A stretch of DNA of 64,000 nucleotides from Actinoplanes teichomyceticus ATCC 31121 (GTDB lineage: Bacteria; Actinomycetota; Actinomycetes; Mycobacteriales; Micromonosporaceae): the NCBI RefSeq assembly GCF_003711105.1, contig NZ_CP023865.1:5853001-5917000 (forward strand), given 5' to 3'. Positions 43,333-52,591 of this stretch are shown here, one piece after another (the first letter of the stretch is position 1; each line of letters begins with the position of its first letter). Both the position numbers and the translations under genes were made by a program. Below the pieces are notes generated by a model that saw nothing but the letters and a program-made list of their open reading frames with translations, was not told the origin of the DNA and searched no databases.

Positions 43333-46300
43333 TCATCTGACCGGGCCGGGGCCGGAAACGACTCTGTCGTTCAGTACGTGGTCGGCGATGGTAAAGACGG
43401 CCTCCGGGCAGGCTGCGGCAAGCAGGTCGATGACCTGAGACAACCGCCCCTGCTGAATGGGGGATACAAGGAACGGCCGGGCCTGTACCGGCCCTATCTT
43501 GCGAGCCGCTGCGATGGATGCCTGCGCTTGGCGAAATCCGTCCTCGATGCTTCGGATGGCCCGCTCGGCCGCATCAGCGGCTCCCTGCTCGGCGAAGATC
43601 TCGGCTAGTTGCTGGAGACATTGTCCCCGCTGGTAAGCAGAGCTGCCGGACCAGGCGAGCGTGTAGGCGCGGTCATCGTGGCCGGCTCGAGCCAGCGCCA
43701 GAACGAGGAGTGTTCGCCCTTCGCCCTGACGATTCTGGTCCACAATCAAGTCAACGAGTTCCTCAGCGCGCGCGAAGTTGCTTGCCCGTGCCGCAGCCTC
43801 GACCGCCTTGACCAGCGCCTGGTCACGTCCCTCAGCCGCCCTCGATACCTTCGACATAGCAGCGCTGCCGAACACCGGAAAGCCGACCGGCGAGGGAAGC
43901 CGAGGTGACGTCGGTTTGCCGATGTTCTCGTTGCGGGTCATCCAAGCCGCTAGCGATTCCGCGCGTTCGTCCTCGCCGAGTACCCACCACCCGGCCATGA
44001 TCTGTTGAAGCATGGTGTGACGCCGAGGGCCCTGTTCAGTCTTGGCGGCTTCCTCGGTGACGGCCAACGCTTCGATAACCAGGTGTAACTCATCGCGTCC
44101 TTCGATGGAGGACGCCAGTTCGATCAGCACTGCCGCGCGGCGGTGCGGCTCCTCGATCAGCCCAGCCGCCTCAACTGCAGTCCCGAAGTCCTCCGCCGAG
44201 GCTGCCCCTCGAGCTAGATTCTCGAGTGTCGAACCGCGCCCGCCCCTGTTGTGATCGGCCCGGCAAAGTGACGTGGCCCGCCGACCGGCTATGTGGGCAC
44301 GCTCGACGTCGCCCAGGGCCGCGAGCGCCGACACCAGCGGCACGAGGAGTTCGAATTCAGCCCGGGAGTCATCGATCGATCGGCTGATCGTCTCGGCTTG
44401 TTCCGCCAGGTAAGTCGCGCCTTGCTTGTCACCACGCCGTGCTGCGCGATAGCCCCAACTGGTCAGCGCGGATGCCCGTGTCGCGCGGCCGTTGATCGCG
44501 TCGACCAATCTGGCCAGGTCTTTATCCTCGGTCTTCTCGGCTGCCCGGATGACGATCCGGTCGTACGCCCGGTCTCTGTCGTCGGCATCGGCAAGTGAGT
44601 CAGCGAGTCGCCTGGCGTAATCAAGGTCGCCGGCCTCGGCAGCGGATCCGATCACCTCGCGCATGGCCGTTGCCTGATCAGACTTGTCTGTGATGGAGCT
44701 GATGACCGCCACAGCCCGATCGCGGTCACCCGCCGTGTACCAAGTCGATCCGACAGCAGCGGCAAGCCGCGCCACCACGTAGCCCGGCGTCGTCTCCTTT
44801 TTATCCCGGAGCTCGGTCAGTGCCTCGTCGGCGAGACCAGCAAGGCTCGCCAGCTCGGTGCGGTCGGCGATGGCCGTCAGATGTGGAACCATCTTCGTCG
44901 GCGTTTCGGCGCGCTGCTGTACTTCCCGCACGTACGTTGCTTCCCGAATTGCGTGGTCCGCGAGTTGCCGGGCTTTATCCGGGCGACCCGACCGATTCAG
45001 GCAACTCGCGAGATAGCCGTAGATGAGGGCTTTGTCGCCGCTGTTTGTCAACGCATCGACTTCGGTCACGGCGCTGTCGGCCAGGCGGTCTGCAAGGTCG
45101 GATTCGCTACGGCGGACAGCCTCCTCCGCGAGGGCTCCCAGCGTCTGGGCTCGCCAGTAGGGCATCGGGATCTGCGAGACGAGCGCTTCCGCCTCGGCCA
45201 GACTTCCGCCCGCGCGGGCAATGCCTGCGGCGACCCCACACAATGCCCGCGATTGCCAGAACGGCGCAGGTGCGCTCCGCGCCACGATCAGTGCCCGATC
45301 GCGTTCACCGCCTTCGGCGAGGTAGCGGGCGACTTCGCTGATCGTCTTGCCGGGCTCGTCTTCGGCGATGAAGACGCGATCCGGCATCAGGCCGACGAGC
45401 CGCTCAGCGAGGGCGTGGTGTCCGCCCTTCGCTACCTCGGGCGCAAGAAACGAGAGTGCGCCAGCGCGTATTCCGCCATCTTCGGAGATCGACCGGACCA
45501 GCGCCTCGGCACGTGTGACGTTACCGACGGCAGCCCACAGACGCGGTAGGCCAAGAGGCATGTGGCTGTTGCGTCTCTCAAGGTCAGCGCGGTGCAGAGC
45601 CAGCCGGCACATCGCAACCAGGTCACATTCACCGGTCGCCGACAACGCCCTCTGGGTCAGCGCCAGCTCCTCCATGGCGACGGCGTCGCCGCCGGTGTGG
45701 TCCAGCATCCGGTCGTGTCGGCCCGCGTCGGTTACCAGATGCACCATCCGGGCGTGGTCGCCCTGGTCGGAAAGCATCCGGAAGTAGCCGAGCAGCAGAT
45801 CCGCCGGCGTGTTGGCGGGCCAACCTTGCTCGCGATAACGGTCGGCCCATTCGTGCAGGCGCCCGCGATACTCGCGCAGACGCGACGGCCCGAGAAGTCT
45901 CGCCGCTGTGGACAGCAACTCCTCGTGGGCAAGCACGTAGGCATCGCCCACCCGGGTGAACGTGCGCCCGGTAAAGCTGGTCAGGTGGTCTTCGACCAGC
46001 CACTCATCCTCACCTGTCAGCTCGGCCAGAGACGAAACGGACAGGCCGCCGGAGGCTGCGGTGACAAGCCCGAGAATGGTCCGTTCGGCGCCGCCCGCGT
46101 GCAGAATCCTCTTCAATTCCCGCTCAGCGTCGGCCCGCACCACCTCAGCGTAGGCGGACTTCCTCAGTTCACGTACCCCGCATCGGTTCCGCAACGGATG
46201 ATCCGACGGCACGTCCGGCGGCAATGGCGGATCCGGCCGACTGGACACGATGATGCGCAATCCGCCTGGCGGGTTCCGGGGAAGAGTCCCGGCGATGCTG

Positions 46301-46881
46301 TAAGAATCGGGCCCGACCGTGACTCCCCGGTCCTCGTCCAACCCGTCAACCAGCAAGATCATTCGCTCACCCGACCGCTGGCAGGCGGCTTCGGCTGAGC
46401 CGAGCATGTCCAGCAGGTGTGCCTCTTGCGTCGTTTCGGTCAGGCCGGCGGGAAGCCCTCGCCGCTCAAGGAGGTCGGCGAGCTGTTCACAGACGCTGTC
46501 GAGGAACGCCCTACGGTCGTTCTGCTGGTAATGGCGTGCGGTGACGAAGAAGGAAACGATCCGAACCCCAGCCGGCGGGTGCAGCACGAACCACGACATC
46601 AGAGCGGACTTGCCTGCCCACGCCGGTGCACGCCACCACACGTAGCGGTAGTCGGGGTCACCGGTGCAGAAGGCCGCCAGCTCGGCTAGTTCCGCGTCGC
46701 GGTCCTTCAAGCCCGGCGGGGCGATCCGGCGCACCTGTTCCAGATAGGCGGAACGGACAACCGGCGGGACGTAACCGAACAGGTTGTACTGCGTATTGTT
46801 CGCGCCGACCTGCACGCCGCGGGCGTGACTCGCGTCCAACCCGATAGTCGCGTCGTCCCTCTGTTCAGGCGTCAAGTCCAT
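43333..46881 (-). CDS. NLR-like STAND ATPase with N-terminal RHIM-like amyloid motif
   Basis: Predicted 1182 residues. At residues 22-36 it carries GVQVGANNTQYNLFG, with the VQVG core of RHIM-type amyloid motifs (BASS class in bacteria). The P-loop is APAWAGKS (85-92) and Walker B MILLVDGLDEDRG (174-186), then a sensor-type VSSRPDPPLP and a winged-helix part. From about 480 to the end are TPR-like helical repeats, the likely sensor. I start at MDLTPEQ (46881); the open frame upstream to 46962 overlaps the Bell-like gene in a different frame. The gap to that gene is 34 bases, so both share a transcript. In known pairs, sensing triggers ATPase oligomerisation, and the motif templates amyloid assembly of the partner, which kills the cell. 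Here that is inference. Confidence 0.85.
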   Translation of the reverse strand: MDLTPEQRDDATIGLDASHARGVQVGANNTQYNLFGYVPPVVRSAYLEQVRRIAPPGLKDRDAELAELAAFCTGDPDYRYVWWRAPAWAGKSALMSWFVLHPPAGVRIVSFFVTARHYQQNDRRAFLDSVCEQLADLLERRGLPAGLTETTQEAHLLDMLGSAEAACQRSGERMILLVDGLDEDRGVTVGPDSYSIAGTLPRNPPGGLRIIVSSRPDPPLPPDVPSDHPLRNRCGVRELRKSAYAEVVRADAERELKRILHAGGAERTILGLVTAASGGLSVSSLAELTGEDEWLVEDHLTSFTGRTFTRVGDAYVLAHEELLSTAARLLGPSRLREYRGRLHEWADRYREQGWPANTPADLLLGYFRMLSDQGDHARMVHLVTDAGRHDRMLDHTGGDAVAMEELALTQRALSATGECDLVAMCRLALHRADLERRNSHMPLGLPRLWAAVGNVTRAEALVRSISEDGGIRAGALSFLAPEVAKGGHHALAERLVGLMPDRVFIAEDEPGKTISEVARYLAEGGERDRALIVARSAPAPFWQSRALCGVAAGIARAGGSLAEAEALVSQIPMPYWRAQTLGALAEEAVRRSESDLADRLADSAVTEVDALTNSGDKALIYGYLASCLNRSGRPDKARQLADHAIREATYVREVQQRAETPTKMVPHLTAIADRTELASLAGLADEALTELRDKKETTPGYVVARLAAAVGSTWYTAGDRDRAVAVISSITDKSDQATAMREVIGSAAEAGDLDYARRLADSLADADDRDRAYDRIVIRAAEKTEDKDLARLVDAINGRATRASALTSWGYRAARRGDKQGATYLAEQAETISRSIDDSRAEFELLVPLVSALAALGDVERAHIAGRRATSLCRADHNRGGRGSTLENLARGAASAEDFGTAVEAAGLIEEPHRRAAVLIELASSIEGRDELHLVIEALAVTEEAAKTEQGPRRHTMLQQIMAGWWVLGEDERAESLAAWMTRNENIGKPTSPRLPSPVGFPVFGSAAMSKVSRAAEGRDQALVKAVEAAARASNFARAEELVDLIVDQNRQGEGRTLLVLALARAGHDDRAYTLAWSGSSAYQRGQCLQQLAEIFAEQGAADAAERAIRSIEDGFRQAQASIAAARKIGPVQARPFLVSPIQQGRLSQVIDLLAAACPEAVFTIADHVLNDRVVSGPGPVR

Positions 46882-46915
46882 GGTGGTCTTCGAGGTGGTC
46901 GACGAGTCGGCCGGC

Positions 46916-47302
46916 TCAGCTGAACGTATTGGTCTGAGTGTTGTGGTCGCCCACTTGGACACCCTTGGCGTTGTCCGCTGACACTCGATATCTCGAAGCC
47001 CTCGCCTCGTCCGACTCGGCCAAGCGCAGCAACCGGCGCGCGGTGCTGATCACCTGCTCGTCAGCGTCCGCACCGGACTCCGCCAGATCGTCACCGACGA
47101 TCGTCTGCCATTGATCAGGCTCAGTCTCCGCTGCTTCGAGTGCTTCTTGCGCCCGGGCCCGGCCGTTCAGGCGCCGTCGCAGCTGGCTCTTCAGTTCGAT
47201 GTAGGCATCCGAGATCGCGGATTTCGCCACGTCCGTTGAACCCGCCGCCGCACCGGCAGCGAGCGCTGCGATAATCACATCTACGCCCGTCACGATGCTC
47301 AC
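46916..47302 (-). CDS. Bell-like effector with C-terminal RHIM-like motif
   Basis: A 128-residue protein, directly upstream of the NLR gene. The N-terminal 70 residues are helical and amphipathic (VDVIIAALAAGAAAGSTDVA, then KSAISDAYIELKSQLRRRL), the form expected of Bell domains, the bacterial analogues of fungal HeLo-like membrane-killing domains. A charged helix follows (RAQEALEAAETEPDQWQTIV). The last 15 residues are GVQVGDHNTQTNTFS, matching the NLR motif GVQVGANNTQYNLFG. A matching motif on an effector and its NLR is the defining sign of amyloid-signalling pairs. I use GTG at 47302; GTG at 47293 is also possible. Confidence 0.82.
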   Translation of the reverse strand: MSIVTGVDVIIAALAAGAAAGSTDVAKSAISDAYIELKSQLRRRLNGRARAQEALEAAETEPDQWQTIVGDDLAESGADADEQVISTARRLLRLAESDEARASRYRVSADNAKGVQVGDHNTQTNTFS

Positions 47303-47349
47303 TCTATGGCGGCGACGCCACGCAGACATCCCACCCACGGCCGAACTCC

Positions 47350-48756
47350 GGTTCTACTGCCGTTGTCGTGGGTGAGTTCCGACTCCCGATTGCAGCGCAC
47401 GCCGTGTCCCGTCTAGGTTCCTGAGCTGCTAAGACACGGGAACTGAAGATCGGAAATACGGCGTGCTGGGTGTCAGGGTAATCCACCGGATGCTGGGCTT
47501 GGAGCGAACCGTCGTTGAGGCGGCCGAGATAGCTGCGGACGAGGCAGGCGAGTATCTGGCCGTGGCGGTCAGGCCGCGCAAGAAGGCCGCCCGCCGGTGC
47601 GGGCGGTGTCAGACCCGGGCACCCTGGTACAACAACGGCGGCGGCCGCCGATGGTGGCGGGGACTGGACCTGGGGACACTGCGGGTCTGGTTGCACTCTG
47701 ATGCGCCGCGGGTGAACTGCCCGGTCCACGGCCCGACCGTGGCCGCGATGCCTCGGGCCCGCCACGGCTCCCGGTTCACCACCGCCTTCGAGGACACCAC
47801 CGCGTGGCTGGCCGCCCACGCCAGCGCGTCCGCGGTCGCCGAACTGCTGCGCACGACCTGGCGGGCGGTCTCCGGGATCATCACCCGCGTCGTCGCCGAC
47901 CGTGCCGGGGCTCTCGACCGGCTCGCCGGGCTGACCCGGATCGGGATCGACGAGATCGCCTACCGTAAGGGTCACCGCTACCTCGTGGTCGTCGTCGACC
48001 ACGACAGCGGCCGGATCGTCTGGTCCGGTGAGGGCCGCCGCAAGCAGACCGTCGAGGCGTTCTTCGCCGCGCTGGGACCGCAGCGGGCCGCCGCGCTCAC
48101 CCACGTGTCCGCCGACGGCGCCGACTGGATCGGCGATGTGGTCGCCGAGTGTGCCCCGCAAGCGGTCCGCTGTCTGGACGCGTTCCATGCCGTCGGCTGG
48201 GTCACCGACGCCCTCGACGAGGTCCGCCGACACGTGTGGAATCAGCTACGCGGCGGCAAAGGCCGGAGCACGACCGAGTCGAAAGCGTTCAAGGGCGCCC
48301 GCTGGGCGCTGTGGAAGAACCCCGACCGGCTCAACCCGCAGCAGAAGGCCACACTCGCCTCGATCCAGGCCACCAACCGGCCGCTCTATCGGGCCTACCT
48401 GCTCAAGGAACAGTTCCGCGAACTCATCCAGATCAAGGGAGACGACGGCAGACTGCTGCTCGCCGCGTGGCTGCGCTGGGCCGGCCGGTCGAAGATCCCC
48501 GCCATTGTCAAGGTGGCCAAGAAGATCCGCCGGCACCCCGCCGAACTGCACAACACCCTCGACAGCGGACCGTCCAACGTCCAACGCCCGCGTCGAAGCC
48601 ACCGACACCCACCTCCGCGTCCTGACCCGACGCGCCTACGGCTACGCCAGCCCGAACGCGCTCATCGCCATCGCCGACCTCACCCGCGGCGGCCTCTGCC
48701 CACCCCTGCCCGGCCGCTGACCACTCACCGTCACCCACGAAAACAGCAGGAGAGCC
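47350..48756 (+). mobile_element. ISL3-family insertion sequence
   Basis: Ends at 47350-47375 and 48731-48756 are imperfect 26-bp inverted repeats, matching at 22 of 26 positions; both contain tcgtgggtga. One transposase gene lies between, on the plus strand. Direct repeats are not convincing (only cgaa is shared). It sits 48 bases upstream of the Bell-like gene, between it and the Septu pair. Confidence 0.75.
47463..48720 (+). pseudogene. ISL3-family transposase, 7-bp duplication
   Basis: The frame begins LGVRVIHRMLGLERTVVEAA, with the zinc finger CGRCQTRAPWYNN and LHSDAPRVNCPVHGPTVA. The DDE domain shows GIDEIAYRKGHRYLVVVVDH, THVSADGADWIGDVV and KEQFRELIQIKGDD. Near the end, gtccaac is repeated (48572-48578 and 48579-48585), which adds seven bases and shifts the frame. 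The correct C-terminus (NARVEATDTHLRVLTRRAYG) continues in the other frame to 48720. Without the C-terminal Glu region in frame it is inactive. Confidence 0.85.
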
Positions 48757-48814
48757 CGAAATGGCTGGCCCAGCACGCGCAGCTGAGGCGGTTCGCGGCA
48801 TGACAACCGAGCCG

Positions 48815-48876
48815 CCTGCCTGTCCCCGCATACACCGGTCGTGTCCTCTCTCGGTACTCCGGTAGGGGCAGGCAGG
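48815..48876. promoter_or_regulatory. Inverted repeat upstream of the Septu genes
   Basis: Arms cctgcctgtcccc (48815-48827) and ggggcaggcagg (48865-48876) pair with one bulge around a 37-base loop. A TAGCAT -10 candidate starts at 48877. It lies 100 bases before the ATPase start, so an operator or leader structure for the defence genes is possible. Confidence 0.45.
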
Positions 48877-48977
48877 TAGCATCCTCGTCTGCGGTGCCCG
48901 GGACCGTCACCGCAGACACCAGCCTGCACCCCGTCCGTGGCCTCTTGCCAGCCAACAGGCAACCTCCCGGAGATTCC

Positions 48978-50513
48978 ATGCGGTTCACCCAGATCGACAA
49001 CGCACGCGCCACCCTGCCCACGACCCCAAGGCAGGCGTATCTGGTGAAAGACGGATGGAACGACTACGGCTACGTCACGATGTTCCAACTGATCGTCGTC
49101 GACGACGCCGGCGTCCGCCACGACCTGGGCTCAATCAAAATCGGCGGCTTCGACGTCCCACGCGGCTGGTCAGCTTCTCCCGACCTGCCACCTCAGTTCG
49201 AAAACCTCGACGATCGATACTTCTCCCTCGGGCAGGACGACACCCACTACGTAAAGCTGGCCGAACTCGGCACGTCCATCCGCGTCGAAGTACTCACGGC
49301 GCTACGGGATCTGGCCTACCACCCGGAACTGTTGCACCGCGCCGAAGACCTTCACGTCACCACCACCTCCCTGCTACGAGGTCTCCCCATCGGTGTTGTG
49401 GAGAACCAGTACCGGCGCATCGCCAACGGCGGGGCGCGAGTGACGCCCTACAAGTTCGAATACCAGCCACCCAACGGCCCCGCCGACACAGGCCCGCTGT
49501 GGGGCCAGCGGCTGGAGTTCACCGTCACCCCCGACAAACAGCCTCCGACCAACATCCACGTGCTCATCGGCCGCAACGCCGTAGGCAAGTCACACCTTCT
49601 CCGAAGCCTCGTCCGCGCTGTCGCCGACCGGCGGGCCAACACGGTATCCGTCGGGCAGATCTTCGAACAAGGTGCCCAGTCGGGGCACACCTTCAACGAA
49701 GTTGTTGCCGTCTCGTTCAGCCCCTTCGACGAGTTCGTGTCCATCCCCAACGCAGATCAGACGGTGCCGTACTCCCACATCGGCCCCCGAGAGCCAAACG
49801 GCGACGCCTTCACGACGACGATGAGCCCCAGACAACTCGCTCACGAGTTCTCCGGCATCCTGTCGAAGTGCCTGCGCGGGCCCGGCGAAGAACGCTGGCG
49901 TAAAGCAGTGAACACGCTGCGATACTCCGGCTCCGGATTCCTCGAAGACGACTCCTGGATTCGTGAGATCACCAGCGCATCCAGCGAGAAACGCCTCGAA
50001 ATGGCCAAAGACCTGTTCACGAACCTGAGTTCCGGCCACGCAATCGTCCTGTTCACCATTACCCGCCTCGTAGACCTCGTCCACGAACGAACCCTTGTCG
50101 TCCTGGATGAGCCGGAATCCCACCTACACCCACCACTGCTCGCCGCGTTCGTCCGGGCTCTATCCGACCTTCTCCTGGACCGCAACGGCGTCGCCATCGT
50201 CGCCACCCACTCCCCGGTCGTGCTACAAGAGGTACCAGCGTCCTGCGTGACCCTGATCCAACGCCACCGCACCATCGCCGTCGCGCAACGACCCACGCTG
50301 GAAACCCTCGGCGAGAACGTCGGAACACTGACGCACGAAGTCTTCTCCCTGGAAGTGACGGACTCCGGCTACCACCGGATGATTCGCGCCGCCGTCCGCG
50401 ACAACATGTCGTACCCCGCACTACTGGAACACTTCGGCGGCCAACTGGGCACCGAAGCGAAAGCCATCGCGCGAACACTCATCGCCATCCGCGACAGCGG
50501 CGGAGCACTATGA
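48978..50513 (+). CDS. ptuA: Septu-type AAA ATPase (PtuA-like)
   Basis: Predicted 511 residues from ATG with CGGAGA upstream. An SMC/OLD-type ATPase: Walker A HVLIGRNAVGKSHLLRSL (about 196), ABC-like signature FTNLSSGHAIVLFT (about 350), Walker B RTLVVLDEPESHLHPPLLAA (about 372) and the His switch IVATHSPVVLQEV. The N-terminal 190 residues are specific, with KDGWNDYGYVTMFQL. Its stop overlaps the start of an HNH nuclease gene by four bases. ATPase plus HNH in this order is the Septu architecture (PtuA, PtuB). In Septu, PtuA forms a multimer and gates the PtuB nuclease during phage attack. The match here is by domain order and motifs. Confidence 0.82.
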   Translation: MRFTQIDNARATLPTTPRQAYLVKDGWNDYGYVTMFQLIVVDDAGVRHDLGSIKIGGFDVPRGWSASPDLPPQFENLDDRYFSLGQDDTHYVKLAELGTSIRVEVLTALRDLAYHPELLHRAEDLHVTTTSLLRGLPIGVVENQYRRIANGGARVTPYKFEYQPPNGPADTGPLWGQRLEFTVTPDKQPPTNIHVLIGRNAVGKSHLLRSLVRAVADRRANTVSVGQIFEQGAQSGHTFNEVVAVSFSPFDEFVSIPNADQTVPYSHIGPREPNGDAFTTTMSPRQLAHEFSGILSKCLRGPGEERWRKAVNTLRYSGSGFLEDDSWIREITSASSEKRLEMAKDLFTNLSSGHAIVLFTITRLVDLVHERTLVVLDEPESHLHPPLLAAFVRALSDLLLDRNGVAIVATHSPVVLQEVPASCVTLIQRHRTIAVAQRPTLETLGENVGTLTHEVFSLEVTDSGYHRMIRAAVRDNMSYPALLEHFGGQLGTEAKAIARTLIAIRDSGGAL

Positions 50514-51349
50514 TGTGGCCGCTCCCGCGACCCCCATACAAGGCCTACGACTTCTACCAAGCCTCCGTCCTCAGCACCCGGTCGAAAGAGGTCTCCGACC
50601 GGCTCCTGGGGCTCAGCAACAACATCCTCCAAGCCGCCGAACGTTACAAACCCGCAGCCAGCAACGGCGCACTGCACCAACTGAAAGACCTCGCCGGGCA
50701 GCCGTCCGACGCGGCAGGCAAGTCAGCACTCCTATGGGCCTACGAACAAGGCATCGTAAGAAACAAGAAGGGCCGACTGCTGTACGACTTCCTGCTCGCT
50801 CAGGCCCCGTACGGACGCTGCCCGTTCTGCTGGCACCGAAACGTCCACACCATCGACCATCAGCTACCGAAATCGTCGTACCCGCTGCTCAGCATCATTC
50901 CCGACAACCTCGTTCCCGCCTGTACCAACTGCAACCACCGCAAAAACGACACCGTAGCGGCCAGCACCCAAACCCAAATCCTGCACCCATACTTCGAACA
51001 CGCCGACCACGGCCGCTGGCTGTTCGCACGTGTGGCATACCTCGAACCCGTCACCGTGCTCTTCTCCGCTGACCCCGACCCGACATTCAGCGAAACCATG
51101 CAGACCCGGATCCGGCACCAGTTCACCCAGTTCAGACTCGCGTCGCTGTACGGCCAGCAGGCGGCAAGCCAGATAGCCGGCGAACGCCACCGGATAGACC
51201 AGCTACGACAACAAGCAGGCCCCACTGTCCTGTCCGCGCACCTGCGCGACGCAGCGGACAGCTGGGCGAAGCAATCCGTCAACTGCTGGCAGCGAGCCAT
51301 GTACGAGGCCCTGGCAACACACTCCGGCTTCCTCGAGAGCGGAACCTGA
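50510..51349 (+). CDS. ptuB: Septu-type HNH nuclease (PtuB-like)
   Basis: Predicted 279 residues; the ATG overlaps the PtuA-like TGA. HNH region at about 102-148: YGRCPFCWHRNVHTIDHQLP gives CxxC and the catalytic His (IDHQLPKSSYP). It is followed by IIPDNLVPACTNCNHRKND, with Asn, a second CxxC and the final His. Flanking parts are helical, the N-terminal NNILQAAERYKPAASNGALH and the C-terminal QCWQRAM-like helices near residue 260. The length is close to known PtuB proteins. The nuclease is expected to be inactive until its ATPase partner releases it. Confidence 0.82.
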   Translation: MMWPLPRPPYKAYDFYQASVLSTRSKEVSDRLLGLSNNILQAAERYKPAASNGALHQLKDLAGQPSDAAGKSALLWAYEQGIVRNKKGRLLYDFLLAQAPYGRCPFCWHRNVHTIDHQLPKSSYPLLSIIPDNLVPACTNCNHRKNDTVAASTQTQILHPYFEHADHGRWLFARVAYLEPVTVLFSADPDPTFSETMQTRIRHQFTQFRLASLYGQQAASQIAGERHRIDQLRQQAGPTVLSAHLRDAADSWAKQSVNCWQRAMYEALATHSGFLESGT

Positions 51350-51404
51350 CGGCGCACGGCCGTCATCAGCTCACGGTAGCGGACGATCACGGCGTGACAA
51401 TGAC

Positions 51405-52216
51405 CGTGCCGGTCGACGACGCCCAGCAGCTCGCCCTGGTGGCGATCTGGATTTCCTGGTCCACGATGGCCACTGGCCTACGTTCCACGAACTCGATCAA
51501 CGGCTTAACCGAGAGCACGAGTTCGACGCGGCAGTGTTGCTTCCGCAGTTGCGTCGGGCCTGCTCTACGGCGTCAAGCACGGCAACAACGCGCCTATCGG
51601 TACGGAAACCCGGGTCGGGCTGACGGTCGCGGGCGCCGCGGCGACCGGCCGAGCGCAGCGCGAATTGGGGGCTGTTCCTCGATATCGTGCGCCACGCGGT
51701 CGAACTCGAACGCGATTTCGACCCGCCGGTCGATGAACCTCATCTCCGGCCAGTCCTGACCTCCACCCAAGCAGCAGACTTTCTCGGCCTGACCTCAGCG
51801 CAGGACCAAGAGGTGCCGAATCGGGTCGGCGCGTTCCTTGTAGAGCGGCAGTGGGGATCCACCGGATTCAGCGGTGTCGGCTCCGCCTCCTGGCAGGCCT
51901 CGATTAGCCGAGAGGTCCGCCGATTCCAGCGAGTCGAAAATCTGGACAGGTAATGGGAGCTGCGCCCGAAGTTCTGGGAACCCGAGCCCCGGTCGACGGA
52001 CCCCAACCCGAACCAGGCAACACCGAGACCCGGTGCCGCGCCCTCCCCGGTTGTCAACTCGGCCGCCTCGACAGGCCGCGCTTCACGAGCCGACGACGCC
52101 GACGGATCCGGGGGAACAGGGAGCTTCGTTGACGTGCTGGTGATCGCGGCACTGCTCGATGAGCTCGAGGCGGCAAGCGACGCTGCGCTGGCCACTAATG
52201 CATCGCTTCGCTTGTG
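51405..52216 (+). pseudogene. Decayed hypothetical gene after Septu
   Basis: Coding character moves between frames: DFLVHDGHWPTFHELDQRLN, then GLLYGVKHGNNAPIGTETRV, then FLDIVRHAVELERDFDPPVD, LTSTQAADFLGLTSAQDQEV and RQWGSTGFSGVGSASWQASI. A stop at about 51953 is followed in frame by more protein-like sequence to 52216. At least two frameshifts and one internal stop. Family not known. It once may have been part of the defence cargo. Confidence 0.6.
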
Positions 52217-52260
52217 AAAAAGTTTTCGGGGGATGCATCAAATCTCAATAGATAGACGCC

Positions 52261-52296
52261 GACGCCCTGACCGGCATATTCCCCGGTCAGGGCGTC
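52261..52296. terminator. Strong hairpin beside attachment remnant
   Basis: Perfect 14-bp arms gacgccctgaccgg (52261-52274) and ccggtcagggcgtc (52283-52296) with an eight-base loop. It lies just outside the tRNA-like repeat at 52302, in the place where a tRNA terminator would be. Confidence 0.8.
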
Positions 52297-52301
52297 GCAT
52301 G

Positions 52302-52344
52302 GTCGGGCTGACAGGATTTGAACCTGCGACCCCTTGACCCCCAG
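52302..52344. repeat. Displaced tRNA-Pro 3' half (inner attachment-site copy)
   Basis: Forty-three bases identical to 63668-63710, which is the 3' half of tRNA-Pro from the anticodon to the acceptor end. It is in the same orientation as the living tRNA. It separates the Septu/NLR segment from the integrase-bearing segment and marks one end of the inner element. Confidence 0.92.
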
Positions 52345-52591
52345 GCCGTTGGAGTCGACGCTTGCGCACGTCAAGCGCGATGTACGTCGTTCATACGGGT
52401 GTCGAGTGTGGAGGTCCGTGCGCTGCCGTGCATAACGTGTGGTCCCCAGATGGTCCCCGGCGGTTCCGAGAGGGCCACCAAGTGCAAGCCGAAGGTGGCC
52501 GCAGGCACCGATCGCAGCCAAACCTCAACGCTCGGGTGACTAAAGTCCCCCGCCAGCAGCAGCGAAAGCAGACCGCGCAACGGGCCTTGCC

